In this document: positions 37,051-44,708 of the stretch, piece after piece
Position numbering within the stretch: position 1 is the stretch's first letter
Layout of the letters: each line of letters begins with the position of its first letter
From: a virus
Direction: 5' to 3' (one strand)
Length of the DNA stretch: 46,180 bases
Virus record (IMG/VR): IMGVR_UViG_3300031806_000001
Span: 1 to 46,180 of that record
Position numbers and translations under genes: made by a program
The notes under the pieces: model-generated
Told to the model about the DNA's origin: nothing
What the model saw: only the letters and a program-made list of their open reading frames with translations
The model's database searches: none

Positions 37051-37953
37051 TCAGGCGTTCGTCGGGATGTAGCGGATGACCACGCTGAACGCCGGCATGT
37101 CCGCCGTCGCGCCCTGGGTCACCGTCAGCGTCACGTGCTCGCCGGCCTGGAGGACCTTGTGGGTCGCATTCAGCGCGCCCAGGTCCTCGTAGTCATTCGT
37201 CGGCGGCTGCGTCCCTGTGTTGTACGTCTTCGTGACGATGGTGTTGTCCGCATCGTCAGCCACCGTCAGGACCACGGTGTTGCCGTCGTCCACCCCAGCC
37301 GGGGCGCCCTCGGTCAGGATGCCGACCGACACGAGCGTCACTGCTCGGGGATGCACGAACACGGGCCGGTCCGCGATGTCGGCGCCTGCCGCCAGGTTCT
37401 CGACGGCGATGCGCACCGCCTGTTCGGCGTGCGCGTCGTTGAGCGTCACCGCACCGGTCCCGGCGAGCGTTGCGTCGCCGCTGACCGCCTGGTCCTCGTA
37501 CGAGTCGCCGTCCGCCACGAGGATGCGCCCGGCCGTGTAGTCGAGGGCCCCGACGTCGCTCAGGTCGGCGAGCCCCAGGGTCTCCGCGATGGCCGACTCG
37601 ACGGACCGCACGTCCGTGATGACCCGCTCATCCGTGTCCGCCGCCGCCGCGACGGCGAACCCCATGAAGATGTTGCCGGTCCGTGTGGTGGTCGCTGCTC
37701 CGGTGCCTGCCGTTCCGCCGACGGGGTTCCCGTCAGCATCCCAGTACACGGCCACGCCGCCGCCACTGAACGCGACCGCCGCCTTCTGGGCCTTGAAGAT
37801 GCCGCGGGTAGCGAGCGCGCCGAGCGTGTTCGCGGCGATGTCCACCTTCGCCACGGCCACCATCGTCCCCTGGACGATGACGTCGCCGGCGCTGACCGCG
37901 CTGCCCGGCGTGTAGTCCACCGACCCGCCTTCCTGCCAGAAGATTGCCTTCAT
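37051..37953 (-). CDS. Capsid decoration / head fibre protein with DUF2190-like domain
   Basis: 300 aa. Residues 1-110 match the DUF2190 type: an opening KAIFWQEGGSVDYTPGSAVS, DVIVQGTMVAVAKVDIAANT, LATRGIFKAQKAAVAFSGGG, VYWDADGNPV. This domain is found in proteins encoded right after the major capsid protein and likened to capsid cement. Residues about 110-300 are a second, beta-rich domain (VGALDYTAGRILVADGDSYE, TLVSVGILTEGAPAGVDDGN, FSVVIRYIPTNA), perhaps the exposed part. ATG at 37951-37953. Confidence 0.75.
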   Translation of the reverse strand: MKAIFWQEGGSVDYTPGSAVSAGDVIVQGTMVAVAKVDIAANTLGALATRGIFKAQKAAVAFSGGGVAVYWDADGNPVGGTAGTGAATTTRTGNIFMGFAVAAAADTDERVITDVRSVESAIAETLGLADLSDVGALDYTAGRILVADGDSYEDQAVSGDATLAGTGAVTLNDAHAEQAVRIAVENLAAGADIADRPVFVHPRAVTLVSVGILTEGAPAGVDDGNTVVLTVADDADNTIVTKTYNTGTQPPTNDYEDLGALNATHKVLQAGEHVTLTVTQGATADMPAFSVVIRYIPTNA

Positions 37954-38020
37954 CCTTTGGCCTCCTGCTGATGTCTCTCTGTCTGACTGCTCGAGCTGTC
38001 CAACTCACCGGCGAAGGGCT

Positions 38021-38044
38021 GGGAGGCGCCCGGAGGCGCCTCCC
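38021..38044. terminator. Hairpin after the capsid gene
   Basis: A perfect 10-bp stem GGGAGGCGCC (38021-38030) / GGCGCCTCCC (38035-38044) with the tetraloop CGGA, located just downstream of the capsid stop on the minus strand. GC-rich with no U-tract, so partial termination or mRNA protection is more likely than full termination. Confidence 0.6.
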
Positions 38045-38058
38045 CCGTCAGCGCCTCA

Positions 38059-39621
38059 TCAGGCTGTGCCCTTCATCTTGATCGCAGCCACCCACTCGGC
38101 CAACGCGACGCCGAAGTCGTGGTAGCCTCTCACCTGGATGCCCAGGACGTTGAAGTCCGCGTCGGCGCCCTCGACCGTCGGCGTCTGCTTTCCGTCCAGG
38201 AACATCACGACCATCACGGGCACGTCCTGCGGATCGGCGAGCAGATGCCACGCCGTGCTGGACCACCCGGTCAACGTGCTGTCCGACAGATATGCCGAGA
38301 TGACGGGCTTGTACTTCCCCGCGTGGGCGTTGTCGTTCGGCACCTTGGTCTTCGTGGACGCGCCGCCTGTGTTGATGTTCCGGCTGACGTACAACTCGTC
38401 TGCCGTCGTCTCGAGTTCCGGCGGAACGAGCAACTTCCTGGGCGCAACGCCCACGAGCTGCTTGTCCGAGTCCTTGAGTTTCCGGAACATCTCGACGCCC
38501 TTGCTCAGTGAAGCGCTGTCCAGCGCCGTGTCCGCACCCGCGGCGTAGTTGCCGCGGGCCGAGGTGAAGAATGTGGCGTTGTCCAGGAACGCCGCCCAGA
38601 AGAGTTTGTTCAGCTTCAGGGCCCCGCCCCGGCCCACCCGCTGCCGGAGGTCGTCGAAAGCACCGAGGTCATCGTTGATGATGTCCTGCCGCGTGATCAC
38701 GAACATCCGCCCGTATGTGTCGGCCTTGGTCGTGTACTTCTCGTCCGTGGTTGTCCCGTGCTTGAGCTCACCGGTGGGCCCGACCTGCTGGTACTCCATG
38801 TCACCGCACAGGCGATAGTGCGTGTGCGTGTGGAAGTTGTTGGTCGGCTTGACCGCCGCGACCTCTCTCCAGGACGCATCCACGTGCATGAACGCGTCCA
38901 GGAGGACCTTGTTAGCGATGTTCGACAGGATGTCGCTTGCCGCCTGCGTCGAGAACGCAGCCCGCAGGGCCGCACCGACGTTCCCCGAGTGGACGCGCCG
39001 GTCGGTGAAGCCGTTCGCCCAAGCCAATTCGAGCACGAACATGCCCGCGCCGATGGGGCCGCCGTACCGCTTGCGGGTGCTGGTCAGGACCGGCTCGCCG
39101 TACGCCTTGGCGACGCACTCCTCGCTGAGTCCGGTCCCGAGGCAGAGCGCCGCCTCGACGATCTTCGGCCCGCCCTCATCCTGCGCGGTCTTGATGCTCG
39201 GCGCTTTCGGGCGCTCGGCCCGGAGGAGGGCCAGTTCCGTGTCTCGCGTGTCCCAGCCGTCCTCAATGGCTTTCGCCCGGATGCCCGCGAGCGCTTGGGC
39301 CTCGAGCTTGCCGTCGTATGTCGCGCAGAGCTTCTGCACGTCCGCGATGCGGCGCTCCTCAGTCGCGACGGCTTCCCGTGTGGCCTTGACCGCCTTGGCC
39401 TCGCCGCTCTTTGCTGAGTCGCTTGCCTCGGGTTCTGTGTCCCTGGCCCTGCCACGCAGATCCTTGGGCTTCTCGGATTCGTCGGCCTGCTTGCCGTCCG
39501 ACTTGTCCTTCTCCTTGGCCGTGCTTTCGACATCCCACTTCGCCTTCAGAGCTCCCTTCTGCTGGTCACTCAGGTCCTCCAGCCGGAAGCCCATCGCTTC
39601 GAGCCATTTCTCAAACGTCAT
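38059..39621 (-). CDS. Nested in-frame product: scaffold plus major capsid protein
   Basis: The ATG at 39619-39621 (codon 274 of the fusion) is preceded by AGGAGGGGGAACC, the best Shine-Dalgarno in the head module. It would start a 520-aa protein consisting of the scaffold and capsid domains without the protease. This mirrors lambda, where the scaffold Nu3 is made from an internal in-frame start in protease gene C, and would let many capsid subunits be made for each protease-bearing one. The site is seen; use of the start is inferred. Confidence 0.68.
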   Translation of the reverse strand: MTFEKWLEAMGFRLEDLSDQQKGALKAKWDVESTAKEKDKSDGKQADESEKPKDLRGRARDTEPEASDSAKSGEAKAVKATREAVATEERRIADVQKLCATYDGKLEAQALAGIRAKAIEDGWDTRDTELALLRAERPKAPSIKTAQDEGGPKIVEAALCLGTGLSEECVAKAYGEPVLTSTRKRYGGPIGAGMFVLELAWANGFTDRRVHSGNVGAALRAAFSTQAASDILSNIANKVLLDAFMHVDASWREVAAVKPTNNFHTHTHYRLCGDMEYQQVGPTGELKHGTTTDEKYTTKADTYGRMFVITRQDIINDDLGAFDDLRQRVGRGGALKLNKLFWAAFLDNATFFTSARGNYAAGADTALDSASLSKGVEMFRKLKDSDKQLVGVAPRKLLVPPELETTADELYVSRNINTGGASTKTKVPNDNAHAGKYKPVISAYLSDSTLTGWSSTAWHLLADPQDVPVMVVMFLDGKQTPTVEGADADFNVLGIQVRGYHDFGVALAEWVAAIKMKGTA

Positions 39622-40440
39622 GGTTCCCCCTCCTGAAAGGTGAAGCCTTGCGGCTATGCGTAGCGCCGTGGAGCCATCTGCCCCAACAGGCAGGATGGAC
39701 ACCTCGCGCAGTATGGACCTCTTCACGTGGTAGAACGGCGGCTTCTGCACCCGTCCGTTGAGCGTTCGTTCTGCCGTGACTAGCTCGGATTCCAACACCT
39801 CGGCACCTATCGAGAGCTGCCAGTCGGCACCCGCCCGCGCCTGCTCGACCACGCCCTCGGCCACGCCACTCGAGGAGACGATCTCGCCCTCGATGACGAG
39901 AGTGCCGCCCTGTATCCGGGCCCGCACCATGCCCACACGACTTCCGGTGCGATTCTCATGGTTCACGAGCAATGGCACGGCCTCGGGAAGCTGGAGGCCA
40001 GCCAGGTCAACCACGACAGGATGCCGCCAGCCCGGCAGGGCCATCTTTCCCCCCGAGTAGGCGAGCCCCCGCACCCGCGGTCCACCACCTTCGCCCTCCA
40101 CCAGCATCAACTCGCCTGCCGGCGCGCCTTCAGCCTTCTCCGGGCTCGCGGGCTCGAAGAAGATGGGGTGGTGGTCGTGGTCCTTCAGCCAAGCGCGCGC
40201 CTGAGCCTCTGTGAACTTACTCGCATCGAACCGGATGGCCTGCAACTCGACGACTTCCTTGCCACCCTCGTCCTTGATGCCCCAGATAGCGTGAATGCCA
40301 GTCCCGAACTTGTCGTTCTCGCGCCGGAAGCGCTTGTACTGGTCCGGGTCCTTCAGGCGCGCCGCGTGCTCATTCGCGTACGGAGCTTGCAGATACCCCC
40401 CTCCACCAGCACCCGCGCGGATGGCTTCAGATGCGCCCAT
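38059..40440 (-). CDS. Fused prohead protease - scaffold - major capsid protein
   Basis: 793 aa. Residues 20-100 are a domain often found in front of Mu-like/prophage head proteases (YANEHAARLKDPDQYKRFRR; QAIRFDASKFTEAQARAWLK). Residues 125-265 are an HK97-type serine protease with His161 (LLVNHENRTGSRVG), Ser210 (WQLSIGAEV) and Glu246 (ILREVSILPVG). Residues 274-415 are a charged, Lys/Glu-rich scaffold. From about 416 to 793 is the capsid domain (LELAWANGFTDRRVHSGNVG; FMHVDASWREVA; TYGRMFVITRQDIINDDLGA; FWAAFLDNATFFTSARGNYA). A strong ribosome site before Met274 offers a second product. Overlaps the portal gene by 14 bp. Confidence 0.87.
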   Translation of the reverse strand: MGASEAIRAGAGGGGYLQAPYANEHAARLKDPDQYKRFRRENDKFGTGIHAIWGIKDEGGKEVVELQAIRFDASKFTEAQARAWLKDHDHHPIFFEPASPEKAEGAPAGELMLVEGEGGGPRVRGLAYSGGKMALPGWRHPVVVDLAGLQLPEAVPLLVNHENRTGSRVGMVRARIQGGTLVIEGEIVSSSGVAEGVVEQARAGADWQLSIGAEVLESELVTAERTLNGRVQKPPFYHVKRSILREVSILPVGADGSTALRIAARLHLSGGGTMTFEKWLEAMGFRLEDLSDQQKGALKAKWDVESTAKEKDKSDGKQADESEKPKDLRGRARDTEPEASDSAKSGEAKAVKATREAVATEERRIADVQKLCATYDGKLEAQALAGIRAKAIEDGWDTRDTELALLRAERPKAPSIKTAQDEGGPKIVEAALCLGTGLSEECVAKAYGEPVLTSTRKRYGGPIGAGMFVLELAWANGFTDRRVHSGNVGAALRAAFSTQAASDILSNIANKVLLDAFMHVDASWREVAAVKPTNNFHTHTHYRLCGDMEYQQVGPTGELKHGTTTDEKYTTKADTYGRMFVITRQDIINDDLGAFDDLRQRVGRGGALKLNKLFWAAFLDNATFFTSARGNYAAGADTALDSASLSKGVEMFRKLKDSDKQLVGVAPRKLLVPPELETTADELYVSRNINTGGASTKTKVPNDNAHAGKYKPVISAYLSDSTLTGWSSTAWHLLADPQDVPVMVVMFLDGKQTPTVEGADADFNVLGIQVRGYHDFGVALAEWVAAIKMKGTA

Positions 40441-41902
40441 GCCCTACCTCGTTCAGCTCTCTGTCGACTTGACGCTGCCATCGGGCCTCACTCGCCGCCT
40501 CGCCTTCCTCATCTCGCTTCTCGCCGCCCTTTCCCGAGAAGAGCTTCCGGCGGATGAGTCCCTGGTACTCCTCGAGCGATACGCCCAGGGCTTCAGCTCC
40601 CTTCTGGAACTCAGCCCGCCAGTCCTGGCCTCGGGCGGCATAGATCGCAGGATGCGTGGTCGCCCCGCTCGCCAGTCGTTCGGTCTCCGCATTGGCTTCG
40701 CGTGGGTCTATCGGCTCTCGCTGCTGCCAGAGCCACTCATGGTCGGGCTCGTCCTCAAGAACCCAGCCGAATTCCGCCCGGGCCTCCGGCAGCCACTCGG
40801 CCAGGACCGGGTCGAGCACCTGTTCGCCCATGTCGGCCTGGACGACACCGATGCCCCGGAAGTACGTCCCGTGGTCCAGCCGACCGGACGCGAAGTTGTA
40901 GTCACTGGAATCGCCGGCAGCGATGTTCCGCGGCATGGCGAGTGGCCGGCCCATGTCGGTCGTGTTCTCGCGCTTGAACTCCCGGTATGTGCTGGCCGGT
41001 TGCTGCGGCTGGAACTGGGCCATCTTCCAGCCCGCTGGCACGGTGACCATGACGTTCCGCTCGATCTCGACCGTGTCCATCGGTTCGACCTCGGCCGCTT
41101 CGCCCGCCGGCGGTGCATCGGTGTAGAGCAACGCGCTGAGATCGGCCGCCGTCTCGGCCGCCGCGAGCACAGCCAACGTGAACCGCCGCTGATATGCAGC
41201 CAAGGGTAGACAGGCGAGGATGCTGGGCACGCCTCTGTGCTGCTCCGGCCTGAACGGGACAAACCAGTGCAGCACCCACCGGCTGTCATACTCGTGGTAG
41301 CTCTGGAAGGCGGAGTAGCCGACGCCCTCAGGGTGCGAGTCGAGGACCTCGTAGCGGATCGCGTTCCCGTCCTTGTCCAGGATCACCCCGTCAACGTTGT
41401 TCTCATCGAGCATCGCTCGTGGGCTGTGAAACCGGTCGCATTCGAGCAGTCGGATGTCCAACTTCACGGGGTACTTCAGCCGCTCATTCGTCGTGAACAG
41501 GGCGAACCCTTCACCGTCAACGACGCGTGCGCGCGACAGCAGACGGAGCTTCCGGCCGAGTCCGACCTTCGCCCCGTAACGCAGCCATTCGCGTTCCACC
41601 TCCTGGTTCAGCTCCACGTCCGGCGTCAGCAACTGAAGGCGCGGGCCGTGCTGTCCCACGACGTCCCATGTGTAGGTGTCCACGATTCCCAGGAGCGTCG
41701 AGTTGTTCGTCGTCTCGTATCGGGCTCGCTCTCGTAGCCGCTTCCGCACGCCGTAGCTGTTGGCCGCGTCTGCAGACAGCGAGTCCGCAGCCGCCCAATG
41801 GCGCAGGTTGTCGTCTGTGGTCTGGGCAGCGTCGTAGCGCCCTTCCACCGCGGCCCGGCGCACGACAACGCGGGGCCGTGTCTGTCGCCCGCTCAACTCC
41901 AT
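40427..41902 (-). CDS. Portal protein (lambda gpB family)
   Basis: 491 aa. Recognised from NSYGVRKRLRERARYETTNN, STLLGIVDTYTWDVVGQHGP, EREWLRYGAKVGLG, WVLHWFVPFRPEQHRGVPSI, AYQRRFTLAVLAAAETAADL and NFASGRLDHGTYFRGIG, the conserved order in lambda-type portals. It forms the dodecameric ring through which DNA is packaged and ejected. The C-terminus is charged and includes a possible hinge (GLIRRKLFSGKGGEKRDEEG). Short overlap with the downstream capsid fusion gene. Length fits the family (about 480-530 aa). Confidence 0.92.
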   Translation of the reverse strand: MELSGRQTRPRVVVRRAAVEGRYDAAQTTDDNLRHWAAADSLSADAANSYGVRKRLRERARYETTNNSTLLGIVDTYTWDVVGQHGPRLQLLTPDVELNQEVEREWLRYGAKVGLGRKLRLLSRARVVDGEGFALFTTNERLKYPVKLDIRLLECDRFHSPRAMLDENNVDGVILDKDGNAIRYEVLDSHPEGVGYSAFQSYHEYDSRWVLHWFVPFRPEQHRGVPSILACLPLAAYQRRFTLAVLAAAETAADLSALLYTDAPPAGEAAEVEPMDTVEIERNVMVTVPAGWKMAQFQPQQPASTYREFKRENTTDMGRPLAMPRNIAAGDSSDYNFASGRLDHGTYFRGIGVVQADMGEQVLDPVLAEWLPEARAEFGWVLEDEPDHEWLWQQREPIDPREANAETERLASGATTHPAIYAARGQDWRAEFQKGAEALGVSLEEYQGLIRRKLFSGKGGEKRDEEGEAASEARWQRQVDRELNEVGHGRI

Positions 41903-41946
41903 GCGGTAGGTCCGGAAGGGCCGGCCAAACTGGTCCAGGACTTCGC

Positions 41947-42147
41947 CTATGCCGCACCTCCTGGCTGCAACTTGCTCCAGCGGAGGCCGCGTGAGGGGGT
42001 GGCATCCACAGCTTCTTTGCTGGCCAGATACCGGTCCGCCGCGATCTGGTCCGGCAACGGGTGCTGCTCGGCCTCTACACCATCCGCGCTCGCTCTGCGC
42101 GGCTGCTGGGCGTTCTGCTGGATGGTCTGCTGCACGTCCTCAGGCAT
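41947..42147 (-). CDS. Small head protein between terminase and portal
   Basis: 66 aa from ATG 42145-42147; a GTG at 42171 would run into hairpin C and lacks a site. Helical and Gln/Asp-rich, with DQIAADRYLASKEAVDATPS then RGLRWSKLQPGGAA, a motif often seen in the short gene between TerL and the lambda-type portal (position of gpW). Probably a head-completion or portal-associated protein. Ends 44 bp before the portal ATG. Confidence 0.65.
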   Translation of the reverse strand: MPEDVQQTIQQNAQQPRRASADGVEAEQHPLPDQIAADRYLASKEAVDATPSRGLRWSKLQPGGAA

Positions 42148-42163
42148 CTCAGCCCCAACGCAA

Positions 42164-42201
42164 GAGGCCACGCTGGAGTCGCTGGCCTCCAGCGTGGCCT
42201 C
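42164..42201. repeat. Conserved late-operon hairpin element, copy C
   Basis: Stem GAGGCCACGCTG (42164-42175) with inverse at 42190-42201 around the loop GAGTCGCTGGCCTC, one base different from copies A and B. The stem bases differ from A/B but co-vary (CAC/GTG for CGC/GCG), which argues that base-pairing itself is conserved. Confidence 0.8.
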
Positions 42202-42240
42202 GAATCCCGGCGGCGATCCGCCCTCAACGGTACACTGCCG

Positions 42241-42268
42241 ATGCTACTCGGTCGCGCACCGCAGTCAA
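42241..42268 (-). promoter_or_regulatory. Possible internal late promoter before the head genes
   Basis: Minus strand TTGACT (42263-42268), 16-nt spacer, TAGCAT (42241-42246); predicted start near 42234. It lies between the zinc-ribbon gene and the small head gene, with the 28-bp palindrome just upstream and hairpin C just downstream in the leader. Could boost head-gene expression relative to terminase. Confidence 0.5.
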
Positions 42269-42290
42269 GCCCTTTCGCCTCTCCCGCGCA

Positions 42291-42318
42291 AAGATTGTTA
42301 CACCGGTGTAACAATCTT
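42291..42318. promoter_or_regulatory. Perfect 28-bp palindrome
   Basis: AAGATTGTTACACC is followed directly by its exact reverse complement, giving a loopless 28-bp palindrome that is AT-rich in a GC-rich genome. It starts six bases after the zinc-ribbon gene stop. It could be an operator for a dimeric regulator upstream of the promoter at 42241-42268, or a terminator stem ending the terminase transcript. Confidence 0.75.
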
Positions 42319-42323
42319 CGCCG

Positions 42324-42509
42324 TCAGCAGGCTTCCTCATACGTCGGAACCCGCCGTCCGCAGTTCCGGCACTCCCGCATCCGCATGATCCGCTGTCGTG
42401 AAGCGGGCCGTGTGTAGACGACCCAGAAGTGCCTGCAGCCGCAGCGCGTGCATACCAGGCCCCGCTCCTCCTCTGGCGGCTTGGCCTCGTTCGGGGGCTC
42501 CTTCCTCAT
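42324..42509 (-). CDS. NrdR-like zinc-ribbon protein
   Basis: 61 aa. ATG at 42507-42509 overlaps the terminase stop (ATGA). CTRCGC (about 18-23) and ECRNCGRRVPTYE (about 45-57) form a zinc ribbon whose second half closely resembles the NrdR N-terminal ribbon (RRRECRNCGRRFTTYE type). Stand-alone ribbons of this kind occur next to terminase genes in several phages. NrdR itself binds palindromic boxes upstream of ribonucleotide-reductase genes; whether this protein binds the palindrome six bases past its own stop is an open question. Confidence 0.75.
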   Translation of the reverse strand: MRKEPPNEAKPPEEERGLVCTRCGCRHFWVVYTRPASRQRIMRMRECRNCGRRVPTYEEAC

Positions 42510-44698
42510 CGCCACCCTCGCTTCTGCCGCTGTAACTCGGACAGCCGTCTGCGCTGCTTCGGTTGTTGCGGCCGCGCGCCTACCATACCCCCGACGTCCA
42601 GGCCGCAGTAAGACGCGCCTGCCGCGCACCCGACAAGGCAGTCGAACAGGTGGTTGTCAGGCTGATGCGGGGGCAACCGCCACTCATCCACATGCCGCCC
42701 GCGGCCTTCGGTCGCCACCCGGTACTCAGCCGTCACGTGTGCCGCAAGCATCTTGTGCAGCGTGCCCTGCCGACCATACAGTGAGAGGCATCCGCGGTCG
42801 CCCATGGGTGTCGCCAGACGGTCGTAGACGAACGACTTCCAGTAGTTCACATCAACTTCGAGGTGCCGCAACACGCGTCTCCCCTTGGTAGCAGGGACCC
42901 ACCAGTGATGTCCGATCCGCTCGCCAGTCCCCCGCCGATACTCCGAGACCGGCACCTGGCTCGCGCCGATGGGCTGCCCCCGGCTCGGCATGACCAGAGC
43001 GCCGTGCTCCGACTGCCGGCAGAACAGATGGACGGTATCCGGCTGCCATCCTTGGTCCACGAACAGTTGGTTGATCCGCATGACGGCCCCGTTCTCACTC
43101 ACCCATTCGCGGCCAGTTAGGTTACCGATGAGCTTCTCGAGGCCAGCGTAGAGCGCCCCTTCGATGCCTGCGCCCGGGTGCGCTCGACAAAGGGTGCGGC
43201 GTGCTTGCCGCATCGTGAAGTACCTTAGTCCCTGCTCGGGGTACGTGCCATAATCTATGACGTAGCCTGTGAATCCGGCTTCCCAGGCGCAGACAGCGTA
43301 GTAGAGCAACCGTTGGCCAGGGTCCACGAACGCCGTCAGGAAGTGCGTGCCCGCTGGCGGCTGGTACCGTGCGCGGCCGTTCACCTTCGCGGCGACGGCA
43401 CTCGCGTCCAGCTTCGCCGCGTTCGCGTCGCGCGGAAGCGGGTCGTTTTGATACTCGGACCAGAAGGCACGCTCATCCCTCAACTTCAGGTTCATCGCGT
43501 GCTGGATGGCACTCGCCTCATCCGCGTCGTGCCAGTGCTGCCACACGACAGCGGCACCTTCGTCCATTGCGTCGCGGTGTTCCCTGTAGAAGGCCGTCGC
43601 ACTGGCCAGCCCACGCTCATCCCTCAAGTCCTCACTCCGGATGCGCGCATACTGCTCCCACAGCTCCTCGTTCGACGGCAGGGAAGCCATCAGCTTGATC
43701 CGGTCGCCCTGCCATTCGGGGTGGAGTTCGCGATCAATCATCCGGTCCGACAGGTCCCCTGGGACGATGACTGTGCAGAGCATGAACGCCGCCACCTTCT
43801 GGGCTGGCCCAGCCATGCCGAGAACTGCCCCATCAACCAGGGCTTCGCGGCTCTCAGTCTGCGTCTCGCTCCGGGCTGTCGCATCGGTCTGTGGGTCGTC
43901 GAGCAGGATCAACGACGGCCGCACGACTTTCGTCTCCCCGCTCGGCGTCGTCAGCGTATGTTTCATGCCCCGGATACCGGCACCGGTCAGGCCTGCCGTC
44001 TGGAGGATAGCCCCACTTGCGAGGCTGCTGGGGATGCTTGCCAGGACAAGCTTCTGTTCGGTGATGGTCATGGCTGTAGGCTGGCCATTGACGAGTTGAC
44101 CGCGAGCGCGCTGCGTGATGCCGTCGAGTTCACGGATCGGGAAGCAGACCTCCGGGAAGTCCTCGGCGAGCAGGTCATTCTCGGCAAGTTCGACGCGCAG
44201 GCTCTCCAGGATCTCGACGGATCGCGCCTTCGTCGCCGCCACGATGGCGACGTAATTCCGGCGTCCGCCGAGCACAGCCCATAGGCCACCTGTCTCGCTC
44301 GTGCTCGTCTTGCCGAATCCCCGTGGCGCTGCTAGCGCGTACAAGCCACCTTGCGTGACGACGATCTCTTGCTTCGCGAGGATAGCAAGGTGGGCTGGTG
44401 ACCAGGGGAGGTAGAACCTGCCGGGGAAGTACTGCTCGCAGAACACTCGGTAGGACGCCAGCGCGGCCTGTCGCCGTTCGGGGTTCTTGGGGTGTGGTAT
44501 CGGCCCGATCTCACGTCCGGCCCGGGAGATCCGCCGTGCGCGCGCGCCTGCTGCTTCTCTGTGCCGCTCGTAGGCCTCAGCCTCGGGCGCCTGCTTGCGC
44601 AGACGCTTCAGCATGCGCCACTCATCGGGCCTCAGTTCTAGTGGGTCGTTGCGGGCAAGTCGGAGCAACTCGCGGAGGGTCCGCTCCTGGCTCGACAT
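42506..44698 (-). CDS. terL: Terminase large subunit (gpA-like)
   Basis: 730 aa. ATPase domain with Walker A APRGFGKTS (124-132) and Walker B SLILLDDPQ (262-270), coupling region near VAAFMLCTVIVPGDLSDRM, and an RNase-H-fold nuclease with Asp459 (FLTAFVDPGQ) and Asp681/Asp686 (DNHLFDCLVG). The length and the GFGKTS form fit the large terminases of lambda-type packaging modules. It translocates DNA into the prohead and cuts it to length. The small subunit is not recognised in the window; it may lie past the right edge. ATG at 44696-44698. Confidence 0.92.
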   Translation of the reverse strand: MSSQERTLRELLRLARNDPLELRPDEWRMLKRLRKQAPEAEAYERHREAAGARARRISRAGREIGPIPHPKNPERRQAALASYRVFCEQYFPGRFYLPWSPAHLAILAKQEIVVTQGGLYALAAPRGFGKTSTSETGGLWAVLGGRRNYVAIVAATKARSVEILESLRVELAENDLLAEDFPEVCFPIRELDGITQRARGQLVNGQPTAMTITEQKLVLASIPSSLASGAILQTAGLTGAGIRGMKHTLTTPSGETKVVRPSLILLDDPQTDATARSETQTESREALVDGAVLGMAGPAQKVAAFMLCTVIVPGDLSDRMIDRELHPEWQGDRIKLMASLPSNEELWEQYARIRSEDLRDERGLASATAFYREHRDAMDEGAAVVWQHWHDADEASAIQHAMNLKLRDERAFWSEYQNDPLPRDANAAKLDASAVAAKVNGRARYQPPAGTHFLTAFVDPGQRLLYYAVCAWEAGFTGYVIDYGTYPEQGLRYFTMRQARRTLCRAHPGAGIEGALYAGLEKLIGNLTGREWVSENGAVMRINQLFVDQGWQPDTVHLFCRQSEHGALVMPSRGQPIGASQVPVSEYRRGTGERIGHHWWVPATKGRRVLRHLEVDVNYWKSFVYDRLATPMGDRGCLSLYGRQGTLHKMLAAHVTAEYRVATEGRGRHVDEWRLPPHQPDNHLFDCLVGCAAGASYCGLDVGGMVGARPQQPKQRRRLSELQRQKRGWR

Positions 44699-44708
44699 CG
44701 GCTCTCAC

